64,000 nucleotides of DNA from Streptomyces melanogenes (lineage in GTDB: Bacteria; Actinomycetota; Actinomycetes; Streptomycetales; Streptomycetaceae), in contig NZ_BMTS01000010.1 in NCBI RefSeq assembly GCF_014649795.1, positions 248,001 to 312,000 of the forward strand. Direction: 5' to 3'. The position numbers and the translations under genes are program-made. Below, one piece after another: positions 50,479 to 58,711 of this stretch; positions within the stretch are counted from its first letter, which is position 1; each line of letters begins with the position of its first letter. The notes under the pieces were generated by a model. That model ran no database searches, was not told where the DNA came from, and was given only the letters and a program-made list of their open reading frames with translations.

Positions 50479-50622
50479 GGTGAAGATCCCTTTTGTAGGC
50501 AGCGGACAGACCCTATTCCTGGACGGGCGAGGTCAGGGTGTGGCAATACACACACCTTCCGGGAGCGCAGTTGTACGATCCCTCCTTGGCTGGAAGCGGG
50601 GTCTTGGGCAAGGATCGGCGCC
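50479..50622. promoter_or_regulatory. Divergent bioF/bioB control region with inverted repeat
   Basis: GGTGTG (50537-50542) and CACACC (50551-50556) form an inverted repeat around an eight-base spacer, near the middle of the 144-base divergent region. This could be the operator of a biotin regulator; the site does not clearly match a BirA, BioQ or BioR consensus I can recall. Promoters could not be fixed by eye. Confidence 0.4.
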
Positions 50623-51816
50623 ATGGACCTGCTGAACACGCTGGTGGACAAGGGGCTGCGGCGCGAGCTGCCGAGCCGTGAAGAGGCGCTCGCCGTACTG
50701 GCGACCTCCGACGAGGAACTGCTCGACGTGGTGGCCGCGGCCGGCAAGGTGCGCCGTCAGTGGTTCGGGCGCCGGGTGAAGCTGAACTACCTGGTGAACC
50801 TGAAGTCCGGGCTGTGCCCCGAGGACTGCTCGTACTGCTCGCAGCGGCTCGGCTCCAAGGCCGAGATCCTCAAGTACACCTGGCTGAAGCCCGACGAGGC
50901 GTCCAAGGCGGCCGCCGCGGGCGTCGCGGGCGGCGCCAAGCGCGTCTGCCTGGTGGCCAGCGGCCGCGGCCCGACCGACCGCGACGTGGACCGCGTCTCG
51001 CAGACGATCGAGGCGATCAAGGAGCAGAACGAGGGCGTCGAGGTGTGCGCCTGCCTGGGGCTGCTCTCGGACGGCCAGGCCGAGCGGCTGCGCGCGGCGG
51101 GCGCCGACGCGTACAACCACAACCTCAACACGTCCGAGGGGACGTACGGGGACATCACGACCACGCACACCTACGCCGACCGCGTCGACACCGTGCAGAA
51201 GGCGCACTCCGCCGGGCTCTCGGCCTGCTCCGGGCTGATCGCGGGCATGGGCGAGAGCAACGAGGACCTCGTCGACGTCGTCTACGCGCTGCGCGAGCTC
51301 GACCCGGACTCGGTGCCGGTCAACTTCCTCATCCCGTTCGAGGGCACCCCGCTCGCCAAGGAGTGGAACCTCACCCCGCAGCGCTGTCTGCGCATCCTGG
51401 CGATGGTCAGGTTCGTCTGCCCGGACGTCGAGGTGCGGCTCGCGGGCGGCCGCGAGGTGCATCTGCGCTCGATGCAGCCGCTCGCCCTGCACCTGGTCAA
51501 CTCGATCTTCCTCGGCGACTACCTCACCAGTGAGGGCCAGGAGGGCAAGGCCGACCTGGAGATGATCGCGGACGCCGGCTTCGAGGTGGAGGGCGCGGGC
51601 ACCACCACGCTGCCCCAGCACCGCGCCGACGCGCTGGCCGGCGCGGGCTGCGGCTCGCACGCCCAGAGCGGCTGCGGCTCACACGAGGGCGGCGGCTGCG
51701 GCCCGTGCGGCTCCGAGAGCGTGCCGGCCGCCGCGGCCGAGGTCTCCGAGGCGCGCACGGACCTGGTGGCGGTGCGCCGCCGCGGCGCGGGCACGGATCT
51801 GGCCCCCAATGCCTGA
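50623..51816 (+). CDS. bioB: Biotin synthase BioB with Cys-rich C-terminal tail
   Basis: This 397-residue radical-SAM enzyme inserts sulfur into dethiobiotin to make biotin. The radical-SAM motif CPEDCSYC has Cys65, Cys69 and Cys72. Other family blocks: KYTWLKPDEA, CACLGLLSDGQAERL, AYNHNLNTSEGTYGDI, CSGLIAGMGE and LRSMQPLALH. The last ~58 residues are extra: from about 340 comes a Cys/His-rich stretch (CGSH, CGSH, CGPC with Cys at 343, 351, 359 and 362), then a non-conserved end. AAGGATCGGCGCC precedes the ATG. It overlaps bioA by eight bases. Confidence 0.96.
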   Translation: MDLLNTLVDKGLRRELPSREEALAVLATSDEELLDVVAAAGKVRRQWFGRRVKLNYLVNLKSGLCPEDCSYCSQRLGSKAEILKYTWLKPDEASKAAAAGVAGGAKRVCLVASGRGPTDRDVDRVSQTIEAIKEQNEGVEVCACLGLLSDGQAERLRAAGADAYNHNLNTSEGTYGDITTTHTYADRVDTVQKAHSAGLSACSGLIAGMGESNEDLVDVVYALRELDPDSVPVNFLIPFEGTPLAKEWNLTPQRCLRILAMVRFVCPDVEVRLAGGREVHLRSMQPLALHLVNSIFLGDYLTSEGQEGKADLEMIADAGFEVEGAGTTTLPQHRADALAGAGCGSHAQSGCGSHEGGGCGPCGSESVPAAAAEVSEARTDLVAVRRRGAGTDLAPNA

Positions 51817-53122
51817 TACGACGCCCGGTTACGACGTCGCCGAGCTGCGGGCCCTGGACCGGCAGCACGTCTGGCACCCCTACGGCCCGATGCCGGGCCG
51901 TCAGGAGCCGCTGGTCGTGGAGTCCGCGTCCGGGGTCCGGCTGCGGCTCGCCGAGGAGGCCCACGGGCAGCGCGAGCTGGTCGACGGCATGGCGTCCTGG
52001 TGGGCGGCGCTGCACGGCTACCGCCACCCGGTCCTGGACGAGGCCGTGCGCGGCCAGCTGGACCGGATGAGCCATGTGATGTTCGGCGGGCTCACCCACG
52101 AGCCCGCCGTGCGCCTGAGCGCCAAGCTCGTGGAGATCACCCCCGAGCCGCTCCAGCACGTCTTCCTCAGCGACTCCGGCTCGGTGTCGGTCGAGGTCGC
52201 CATCAAGATGTGCCTGCAGTACTGGAAGTCGGTCGGGCAGCCGCGCAAGCAGCGGCTGCTGACCTGGCGCGGCGGCTACCACGGCGACACCTGGCAGCCG
52301 ATGTCGGTGTGCGACCCGGACGGCGGTATGCACTCGCTGTGGTCGGGCCGGCTGCCGGAGCAGGTCTTCGCGGACGCGCCCCCCACGGGGTACGACGCGG
52401 AGCCGGACGAGGCCTACGTACGCCATCTGCGGGAGGTGATCGCCCGCCACGCCGACGAGGTGGCGGCGGTGATCGTCGAGCCGGTGGTGCAGAACGCGGG
52501 CGGGATGCGGTTCCACTCCCCCGGCTATCTGCGGGTGCTGCGCGAGGCGTGCGACGAGCACGGCGTGCTGCTCGTGTTCGACGAGATCGCCACCGGCTTC
52601 GGCCGCACCGGCACGCTCTTCGCCTCCGAGCACGCCGGCGTCTCGCCCGACGTGCTGTGCGTGGGCAAGGCGCTGACCGGCGGCTACCTCTCGATGGCGG
52701 CGACGCTGTGCACTACCGAGGTGGCCGAGGGCATCTCCTCGGGCGAGGTCCCGGTCCTGGCGCACGGCCCGACGTACATGGGCAATCCGCTGGCCGCGTC
52801 CGTCGCCTGCGCCTCGATCGACCTGCTGCTGTCCCAGGACTGGCAGGGCGGGATCAAGCGCCTGGAGACGGGGATGCGCGACGGTCTGGGCGAACTCGTG
52901 GGGACGCCCGGGGTCAAGGACGTCCGCGTCCTCGGCGCCATCGGCGTCGTCCAGCTCGACCACGACGTCGACATGGCGGCGGCGACCCGGGCGGCGGTCC
53001 GCGAGGGCGTGTGGCTGCGCCCGTTCCGCGACCTCGTCTACACGATGCCGCCGTATGTGACGAACGACGAGGACCTGGCGCGCATCTGCCGTGCCGTGGC
53101 CGCCGCTGCTCGGGAGGGCTGA
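51809..53122 (+). CDS. bioA: Adenosylmethionine-8-amino-7-oxononanoate transaminase BioA
   Basis: This 437-residue class III transaminase moves an amino group from S-adenosylmethionine to 8-amino-7-oxononanoate to give 7,8-diaminononanoate. Family blocks: DRQHVWHPYGPM, GMASWWAALHGYRHPVLD, VFLSDSGSVSVEVAIKM, WRGGYHGDTW, VFDEIATGFGRTGTLFA and the PLP Lys in VGKALTGGYLS. It overlaps bioB by eight bases and is followed one base later by bioD, so the three are one operon. Confidence 0.96.
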   Translation: MPDTTPGYDVAELRALDRQHVWHPYGPMPGRQEPLVVESASGVRLRLAEEAHGQRELVDGMASWWAALHGYRHPVLDEAVRGQLDRMSHVMFGGLTHEPAVRLSAKLVEITPEPLQHVFLSDSGSVSVEVAIKMCLQYWKSVGQPRKQRLLTWRGGYHGDTWQPMSVCDPDGGMHSLWSGRLPEQVFADAPPTGYDAEPDEAYVRHLREVIARHADEVAAVIVEPVVQNAGGMRFHSPGYLRVLREACDEHGVLLVFDEIATGFGRTGTLFASEHAGVSPDVLCVGKALTGGYLSMAATLCTTEVAEGISSGEVPVLAHGPTYMGNPLAASVACASIDLLLSQDWQGGIKRLETGMRDGLGELVGTPGVKDVRVLGAIGVVQLDHDVDMAAATRAAVREGVWLRPFRDLVYTMPPYVTNDEDLARICRAVAAAAREG

Positions 53123-53123
53123 G

Positions 53124-53816
53124 ATGACGGTACTGGTAGTGAGCGGTACGGGGACGGAGATCGGCAAGACGGTCGTCACGGCGGCCGTCGCCGCCCTCGC
53201 GCGCGCCGCCGGACGCTCGGTCGCCGTCCTCAAGCCGGCCCAGACCGGGGTCGCCCCCGGCGAGCACGGCGACGTGGCGGAGGTGCTGCGCCTGGCGGGC
53301 GACGACATCACCGGCGCCGAACTCGCCCGCTTCCCCGAGCCGTTGGCCCCCAACACGGCCGCCCGGCGGGCCGGGATGACGGCCGTGCGCCCCGAGGAGG
53401 TCGCCGAGGCGGCCGAGAAGCTGGCCGCCGAGCACGACCTGGTCCTCGTGGAGGGCGCGGGCGGGCTCCTGGTCCGCCTCGACGACGAGGGCGGCACGCT
53501 CGCCGACGTGGCCCGGCTGCTCGGCGCGCCCGTCCTGGTCGTCACCCCGGCCGGGCTCGGCACGCTGAACATGGCGGCGCTGACCGGCGAGGCGCTGCGG
53601 GCCCGGGGCATCGCGTGCGCGGGCGTGGTCGTGGGCAGCTGGCCGGCCGAGCCGGACCTGGCGTCCCGCTGCAACCTGGCGGACCTGCCGGAGTCCTCGG
53701 GCTCCCCGCTGGTCGGCCTGGTGCCGGAGGGGGCCGGGCAGCTCTCGGGCGCCGACTTCCGTGCGGCGGCGAAGGGTTGGCTCGGTCCGGAGCTCGGCGG
53801 CGACTGGAGCCTGTGA
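53124..53816 (+). CDS. bioD: Dethiobiotin synthetase BioD
   Basis: This 230-residue ATPase carboxylates 7,8-diaminononanoate and closes the dethiobiotin ring. The P-loop reads VSGTGTEIGKTVVTAA; KPAQTG, VEGAGGLLVRL and VVTPAGLGTLNM follow. GGGAGGG precedes the ATG at 53124. A frame extension upstream has no homology. Its stop overlaps the next start as TGATG. Confidence 0.95.
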   Translation: MTVLVVSGTGTEIGKTVVTAAVAALARAAGRSVAVLKPAQTGVAPGEHGDVAEVLRLAGDDITGAELARFPEPLAPNTAARRAGMTAVRPEEVAEAAEKLAAEHDLVLVEGAGGLLVRLDDEGGTLADVARLLGAPVLVVTPAGLGTLNMAALTGEALRARGIACAGVVVGSWPAEPDLASRCNLADLPESSGSPLVGLVPEGAGQLSGADFRAAAKGWLGPELGGDWSL

Positions 53817-54169
53817 TGGCGGTCCTACGGGCACGGCTGCGCCAGATCGTCGTCGACTGCGCCGCCCCGGACCGCCTGGCGCGGTTCTGGGCGGCGCTGC
53901 TCGGCGGCGCCCCGGTGGTCCGCGACGCGGGCTGGGCGTACCTCGACGCACCCGGCACCGTGCGGCTCGCCTTCCAGCGGGTGCCGGAGGAGAAAGCGGG
54001 CAAGAACCGGCTCCACCTCGACCTCGTGGTGGAGGACGTCGCCCGGGCCCGGGCCGCCGCGGTGCGTCTGGGCGCGCGGTCGGTGGGCGCGGTCGTCACG
54101 GACGCGCAGGGCGCGTTCCAGGTGATGCGGGACCCGGAGGGGAACGAGTTCTGCTTCGTGAGCGGCTGA
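53816..54169 (+). CDS. VOC (glyoxalase/bleomycin-resistance fold) family protein
   Basis: This 117-residue VOC protein has one glyoxalase-like domain: LRQIVVDCAAPDRLARFWAALLGG, RLAFQRVPEEKAGKNRLHLDLVVEDVARARAAA-type segments, and DPEGNEFCFV at the end. The substrate is not known. Its start overlaps the bioD stop, so it is cotranscribed with biotin genes; a role in biotin metabolism is not supported by the sequence and may be only positional. Confidence 0.88.
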   Translation: MAVLRARLRQIVVDCAAPDRLARFWAALLGGAPVVRDAGWAYLDAPGTVRLAFQRVPEEKAGKNRLHLDLVVEDVARARAAAVRLGARSVGAVVTDAQGAFQVMRDPEGNEFCFVSG

Positions 54170-54286
54170 CGGCCGTCCCTCCGATGCGAGGGGACGGGGC
54201 CGCGTACGGGTGACGCGGGGCCGGGGCGGGGACAATCACTGTGTCCGCCCCGCCCGTTCTCCCGCCCGTCGTTGGAGGGTTCCCCC

Positions 54287-54958
54287 ATGGAGAAGCGCGC
54301 CAAGATCGCCCCGGACGCCGTGCACCACCCCCTGTTCGCCCGCTTCTACGGCCGGTTCAGCGAGACGACCGACCGGAAGGCGGGCGTCACCGCGCACCGC
54401 CGCGAGCTGCTGGCCGGGCTCTCCGGCCGGGTCATCGAGATCGGCGCGGGCAACGGCCTGAACTTCCCGCACTATCCGGGCGGCGTCTCCGAAGTGGTCG
54501 CCATCGAACCCGAGCGCGGGCTGCGCACGCTGGCCGTCCGGGCGGCGCTGCGCGCGGAGGTGCCGGTCGACGTGGTGCCGGGCGCGGCCGAGGCGCTGCC
54601 GGTCAAGAGCGAGGCGTTCGACGCCGCCGTGGTCTGCCTGGTGCTGTGTTCCGTACGCGATGTGGACCGCTCGCTGGCCGAGATCCGCCGGGTCCTGCGC
54701 CCCGGCGGCGAGCTGCGGTTCTACGAGCACGTACGGGCCGAGGGCCGGGCCCTCGCGGCCGTCCAGCGCGCGGCCGACCGGACCCTGTGGCCGCTGCTCC
54801 TCGGCGGCTGCCACACCTCGCGCGACCCGCTGGCGGCGATGGAGGCGGCGGGCTTCGACCTGGTCGCGTTCCGCCGCCTGCGGGTGCCCGAGAAGGGGCC
54901 GAGGCACCCGGCGTCGCCCCATGTGCTCGGCACGGCCCGCCGCCCGGATGCCGCCTGA
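54287..54958 (+). CDS. Class I SAM-dependent methyltransferase
   Basis: This 223-residue methyltransferase has motif I VIEIGAGNGLNFPHYP, the acidic loop VVAIEPERG, a motif near FDAAVVCLVLCSV and the post-motif ILRRVLRPGGELRFYEHV-like block. It resembles small UbiE/METTL7-like enzymes; the substrate is unknown. TTGGAGGG precedes the ATG at 54287; five codons earlier is another ATG with no site. Its neighbours differ in function, so it is likely a single-gene unit. Confidence 0.88.
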   Translation: MEKRAKIAPDAVHHPLFARFYGRFSETTDRKAGVTAHRRELLAGLSGRVIEIGAGNGLNFPHYPGGVSEVVAIEPERGLRTLAVRAALRAEVPVDVVPGAAEALPVKSEAFDAAVVCLVLCSVRDVDRSLAEIRRVLRPGGELRFYEHVRAEGRALAAVQRAADRTLWPLLLGGCHTSRDPLAAMEAAGFDLVAFRRLRVPEKGPRHPASPHVLGTARRPDAA

Positions 54959-55073
54959 TCCCCTTCCCGGGATCTCCTGCTTCCGCCGGATGGCCGGGGC
55001 CGGTCCGCGCCTCTACTCTCTTATGCCGTACGGGAGTCGGTCCAGCCATGACGCAACGACCCGGGAGGCGGCC

Positions 55074-55898
55074 TTGTCCACACCCGCAGCGGCCACAGCG
55101 GAAACAGAAGGGGTCGCCGCGCGGGCCCGGGCGCTGACCAAGGCGTACGGCACGGGCGAGACGGCCGTCCTGGCGCTCGACTCGGTCGACGTGGACATCG
55201 CGCGCGGCCGGTTCACCGCGGTCATGGGCCCGTCGGGCTCGGGCAAGTCCACCCTGATGCACTGCCTGGCCGGGCTCGACTCGGTCTCGGCGGGCCAGGT
55301 CTGGCTCGGCGGCACCGAGATCACCGGGCTCAAGGAGCGCGAGCTGACCCGGCTGCGGCGGGACCGGATCGGCTTTATGTTCCAGGCGTTCAACCTGCTG
55401 CCGACGCTCACCGCCGCCGAGAACATCACGCTGCCGATGGACATCGCCGGGCGCAAACCCGACCGGGAGTGGCTGGAACAGGTCATCGACACGCTCGGGC
55501 TGCGCGACCGCCTGGGGCACCGGCCCGCCCAGCTCTCCGGCGGCCAGCAGCAGCGGGTGGCGTGCGCGCGGGCGCTGGCGTCCCGCCCGGAGCTGATCTT
55601 CGCGGACGAGCCGACCGGCAACCTCGACTCGCGGGCCGGGGCCGAGGTCCTCACGTTCCTGCGGGAGGCCGTGGACCGGCTGGGGCAGACGGTGGTCATG
55701 GTCACCCACGACCCGGTCGCGGCGGGCCGGGCCGACCTGGTGCTGTTCCTGGCCGACGGGCGGATCGTCGACGAGATGCCCCGCCCGACGGCGGAGGCGG
55801 TCCTGGACCGGCTGCGGCTGTTCTCCGGCGGGCCGGGCACGGACGCGGCCACCGCCGAAGACGGCGCCCCCGACTACGACCCGCTGCGCAAGGGCTGA
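55074..55898 (+). CDS. MacB/LolD-type ABC transporter ATP-binding protein
   Basis: This 274-residue ATPase has Walker A (MGPSGSGKST), a Q-loop (FMFQAFNLLPTLTAAENITLP), the signature LSGGQQQRVACARAL, Walker B (LIFADEPTGNLDS) and a switch His (VMVTHDPVAAGRADLVLFLADG). This is the profile of MacB/LolD-type ATPases with FtsX-like permeases. I chose TTG at 55074, with GGGAGG five bases before it; no ATG near fits as well. The FtsX-type permease gene follows six bases after its stop. Together they may release a lipoprotein, lipid or antimicrobial, or transmit a signal by mechanotransmission. Confidence 0.92.
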   Translation: MSTPAAATAETEGVAARARALTKAYGTGETAVLALDSVDVDIARGRFTAVMGPSGSGKSTLMHCLAGLDSVSAGQVWLGGTEITGLKERELTRLRRDRIGFMFQAFNLLPTLTAAENITLPMDIAGRKPDREWLEQVIDTLGLRDRLGHRPAQLSGGQQQRVACARALASRPELIFADEPTGNLDSRAGAEVLTFLREAVDRLGQTVVMVTHDPVAAGRADLVLFLADGRIVDEMPRPTAEAVLDRLRLFSGGPGTDAATAEDGAPDYDPLRKG

Positions 55899-55904
55899 GC
55901 GGCC

Positions 55905-58469
55905 GTGCTGAAGGCGACCCTGCGCAGCTTCCTCGCCCACAAGGGACGGCTGCTGCTGTCCGCGCTCGCGGTGATCCTCTCGGTGGCGTTCGTCGCCGGT
56001 TCGCTGATCTTCTCGGACACCGTGGCCCGTACCTTCGACCGGCTCTTCGCCTCGACGTCGGCGGACGTGACGGTCAACCCGACCAAGGGGCTCGACGAGC
56101 GGGTGTCGTCCGGGGTGACCCGGACGGTCCCGGCCTCGCTCACGGCCCGGATCGCGGGCGTCGACGGCGTGGCCGCCACGCACGTCGACGTGGCCGTCGA
56201 GAACATCACCGTCGTCGACCGCTCCAACGACTCGGTCGGACCGACCACCGGCGCCCCGACCATCGCCACCAACTGGTACGTCACCGAACGCAGTCCGGTG
56301 AAGCTGGCCAGCGGCCACGCGCCGCACGGCCCCGGCGAGGCGCTGCTCGACAAGGACACCGCCGACAAGAAGCACGTCCGCATCGGGGACCCGCTCACCG
56401 TCCTGGCCCAGCCCGGCTCCTTCAAGGTCGAGGTCGTCGGCATCGCCACCTTCACCACCACCAACCCCGGTGCGGCGCTGGTGTTCCTGGACACCCCGAC
56501 CGCGCAGACCCGGCTCCTGGGCAAGCCGGACGTGGCCACCGCCATCTCGGTGGACGCGGCCGCCGGGGTGTCGGACGAGGAGCTCAAGCAGCGCGTCACG
56601 GCGGCCGTCGGCGGCTCCTACGAGATCAAGACGGCCGCCCAGCAGGCCAAGTCGGCCGCCGACGAGCTGGGCGGGTTCCTCGACGTCATCAAGTACGTGA
56701 TGCTGGGCTTCGCCGGTGTGGCGACGCTCGTGGGCATCTTCCTGATCGTCAACACCTTCTCGATGCTGATCGCCCAACGCACCCGCGAGCTGGGCCTGTT
56801 GCGGGCGCTCGGCGCGGACCGGCGGCAGGTGCGCCGGTCGGTGCTGCTCGAAGCGCTGCTGCTCGGCCTGGTCGGCTCCACGCTCGGCCTCGGCGCCGGG
56901 ATCGGGCTGGCCGCCGGACTGATGGCGCTGATGGGCACGTTCGGGATGAAGCTCAGCACCGCCGAGATGGTGATCGGCTGGGGGACGCCGGTGGCGGCGT
57001 ACGCGGTGGGCGTCGGCGTGACGTTCGTGGCCGCGTATCTGCCCGCGCGCCGGGCCGCCAGGGTCTCCCCGATGGCGGCGCTCGCGGACGCCGAAGTCTC
57101 CGGCATCGGACGGCCGTTGAAGGTACGGGCCGTGGTGGGCACGGTCCTGACGGTCGCGGGAGCGGCGGCGCTCACGGGGTGCGCCACATCCACGAAGACC
57201 GCGACCTCGTCCTCGCTGCTCGGACTCGGCGTGGTGCTCACGCTGATCGCGACCGTGGTGGCCGGGCCGCTGCTCGTCCGGCCGGTGATCCGGGTGCTCG
57301 GCGCCGCCTTCCCGCGCCTGTACGGTCCGGTGGGCCGGATGAGCCAGCGCAACGCGCTGCGCAACCCGCGCCGCACGGGCGCGACCGCGTCCGCCCTGAT
57401 GGTGGGCATCGCCCTGGTGGCCGGGCTGTCGGTGGCCAGCGCCTCCATGACCAAGTCGTTCGACCAGCAGATCGACAAGACGCTGGGCGCCGACTTCGTC
57501 GTACAGAACGGCAACTTCCAGCCGTTCCCGCAGGAGATCACCGACAAGGTGCGCGCGGTGAAGGGCACGGAGACCGTCGTCCGCCAGCGGTTCGCGCCGC
57601 TGCGGCTGACGCTGCCCGACGGCAGGACGCCCCAGACGACCGCGTCCGGTTACGACCCGCAGCTCGACGACGTCGCCCACATCACCTACGCGGCGGGCGG
57701 TTCGGCCGAGGCGCTCGCCCCTGGCAACCTGGCGATGGACCGCGACTACGCGCGCGACCACCGCGTCCGCCTCGGCGACACCCTCCCCGTCACCTTCTCC
57801 ACCGGCGGCAGGGCGCGGCTGCGGGTGGCCGCCCTGACCGACATGGACACCTCGGGCGGCTTCGGCGTGGAGGGCGGGGTGTTCATGGGCCTGGCCACCG
57901 TGGAGCGCTACCTTCCGGGCGGCCAGGACGCGGCGGTGTACGTGAACGCGGGCGGCGGCACCAGTGCGGACGAGCTGCGGGCCTCGCTGGAGAAGGCCCT
58001 GGATCCCTATCCGCAGGTGCAAGTGCGGAACCAGGCGGACTACAAGAAGCTGATCCGCGACCAGATCGCCGTGATGCTCTACCTGGTGTACGCGCTGCTC
58101 GGCCTGGCGATCGTCATCGCGGTGCTCGGCGTGGTCAACACCCTGGCCCTGTCGGTGGTGGAGCGCACCCGCGAGATCGGGCTGCTGCGCGCCATCGGGC
58201 TCTCGCGGGTCCAGCTGCGGCGCATGATCCGGCTGGAGTCGGTGGTGATCGCGGTGTTCGGGGCGCTCCTGGGGCTGGTGCTCGGCATGGTGTGGGGCGT
58301 GGGCATCCAGCAGGTGCTCGCGCTCCAGGGCCTCAAGGCGTTCGCCGTGCCCTGGTCCACGGTGATCGCGGTGGCGGTGGGCGCGGCGGCCGTGGGCCTG
58401 GTGGCGGCACTGCTCCCGGCGCTGCGCGCGTCGCGGATGAACGTGCTGGCGGCGATCGCGCACGAGTAG
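55905..58469 (+). CDS. FtsX-like ABC permease (854 residues)
   Basis: This large membrane protein has two FtsX/MacB-type blocks. The first has a transmembrane helix near residues 15-35, an extracellular MacB_PCD-like domain and three helices (about 265-385), then a central helix pair. The second repeats the pattern with DTSGGFGVEGGVFMGLATV in the outer domain and VERTREIGLLRAIGLSRVQLRRMIRLESVVIAVFG near the end. The cytoplasmic loops QRTRELGLLRALGADRRQ and VERTREIGLLRAIGLSR are the mechanical coupling motifs. GTG start with AAGGG before it. It works with the preceding ATPase. Confidence 0.92.
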   Translation: MLKATLRSFLAHKGRLLLSALAVILSVAFVAGSLIFSDTVARTFDRLFASTSADVTVNPTKGLDERVSSGVTRTVPASLTARIAGVDGVAATHVDVAVENITVVDRSNDSVGPTTGAPTIATNWYVTERSPVKLASGHAPHGPGEALLDKDTADKKHVRIGDPLTVLAQPGSFKVEVVGIATFTTTNPGAALVFLDTPTAQTRLLGKPDVATAISVDAAAGVSDEELKQRVTAAVGGSYEIKTAAQQAKSAADELGGFLDVIKYVMLGFAGVATLVGIFLIVNTFSMLIAQRTRELGLLRALGADRRQVRRSVLLEALLLGLVGSTLGLGAGIGLAAGLMALMGTFGMKLSTAEMVIGWGTPVAAYAVGVGVTFVAAYLPARRAARVSPMAALADAEVSGIGRPLKVRAVVGTVLTVAGAAALTGCATSTKTATSSSLLGLGVVLTLIATVVAGPLLVRPVIRVLGAAFPRLYGPVGRMSQRNALRNPRRTGATASALMVGIALVAGLSVASASMTKSFDQQIDKTLGADFVVQNGNFQPFPQEITDKVRAVKGTETVVRQRFAPLRLTLPDGRTPQTTASGYDPQLDDVAHITYAAGGSAEALAPGNLAMDRDYARDHRVRLGDTLPVTFSTGGRARLRVAALTDMDTSGGFGVEGGVFMGLATVERYLPGGQDAAVYVNAGGGTSADELRASLEKALDPYPQVQVRNQADYKKLIRDQIAVMLYLVYALLGLAIVIAVLGVVNTLALSVVERTREIGLLRAIGLSRVQLRRMIRLESVVIAVFGALLGLVLGMVWGVGIQQVLALQGLKAFAVPWSTVIAVAVGAAAVGLVAALLPALRASRMNVLAAIAHE

Positions 58470-58711
58470 GGGGCGCGGGCGTCGTTCCGGGTACGCAGCT
58501 TCGTATCAGTGCGTTGACCTGGGGTTTTCCTGGTCCCCAGGACCTACCCTCACCGCCATTTTGCCAATGCTTTACCATGGGTGCACCTACCCACGACTGA
58601 AAGGTGTGAGCGTCCGCCCATGGGCGAGCCTCCCAGTACCCGTCCCCGTACCGGTACACGACATCGCGCGATCCTCCTGGCCCTGCCCGATCATGGGACG
58701 GAGGTGAACCG
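58470..58711 (+). promoter_or_regulatory. Upstream region of the CNNM/CorC pair
   Basis: No gene is seen in these 242 bases. CCTGGGG (58518-58524) and CCCCAGG (58535-58541) form a stem around ten bases; it may end the permease transcript. A TTGACC at 58514 precedes it. I could not assign a metal-sensing riboswitch here. Confidence 0.35.

Noticed and set aside
54603..58463. 1286-codon open frame on the - strand across the MacB/FtsX genes
   Set aside because: It is low in complexity and His/Arg/Gly/Asp-rich, typical of antisense frames. The + strand encodes intact ABC motifs.
45031..58525. A 14-base match GTTGACCTGGGGTT shared by the ureA upstream region and the region before the CNNM pair
   Set aside because: Matches of this length are expected by chance in 64 kb of GC-rich DNA, and the strand relative to the genes differs.
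58470..58711. Magnesium or manganese riboswitch ahead of the CNNM pair
   Set aside because: No conserved blocks of M-box or yybP-ykoY motifs could be recognised. Only a small stem is present.
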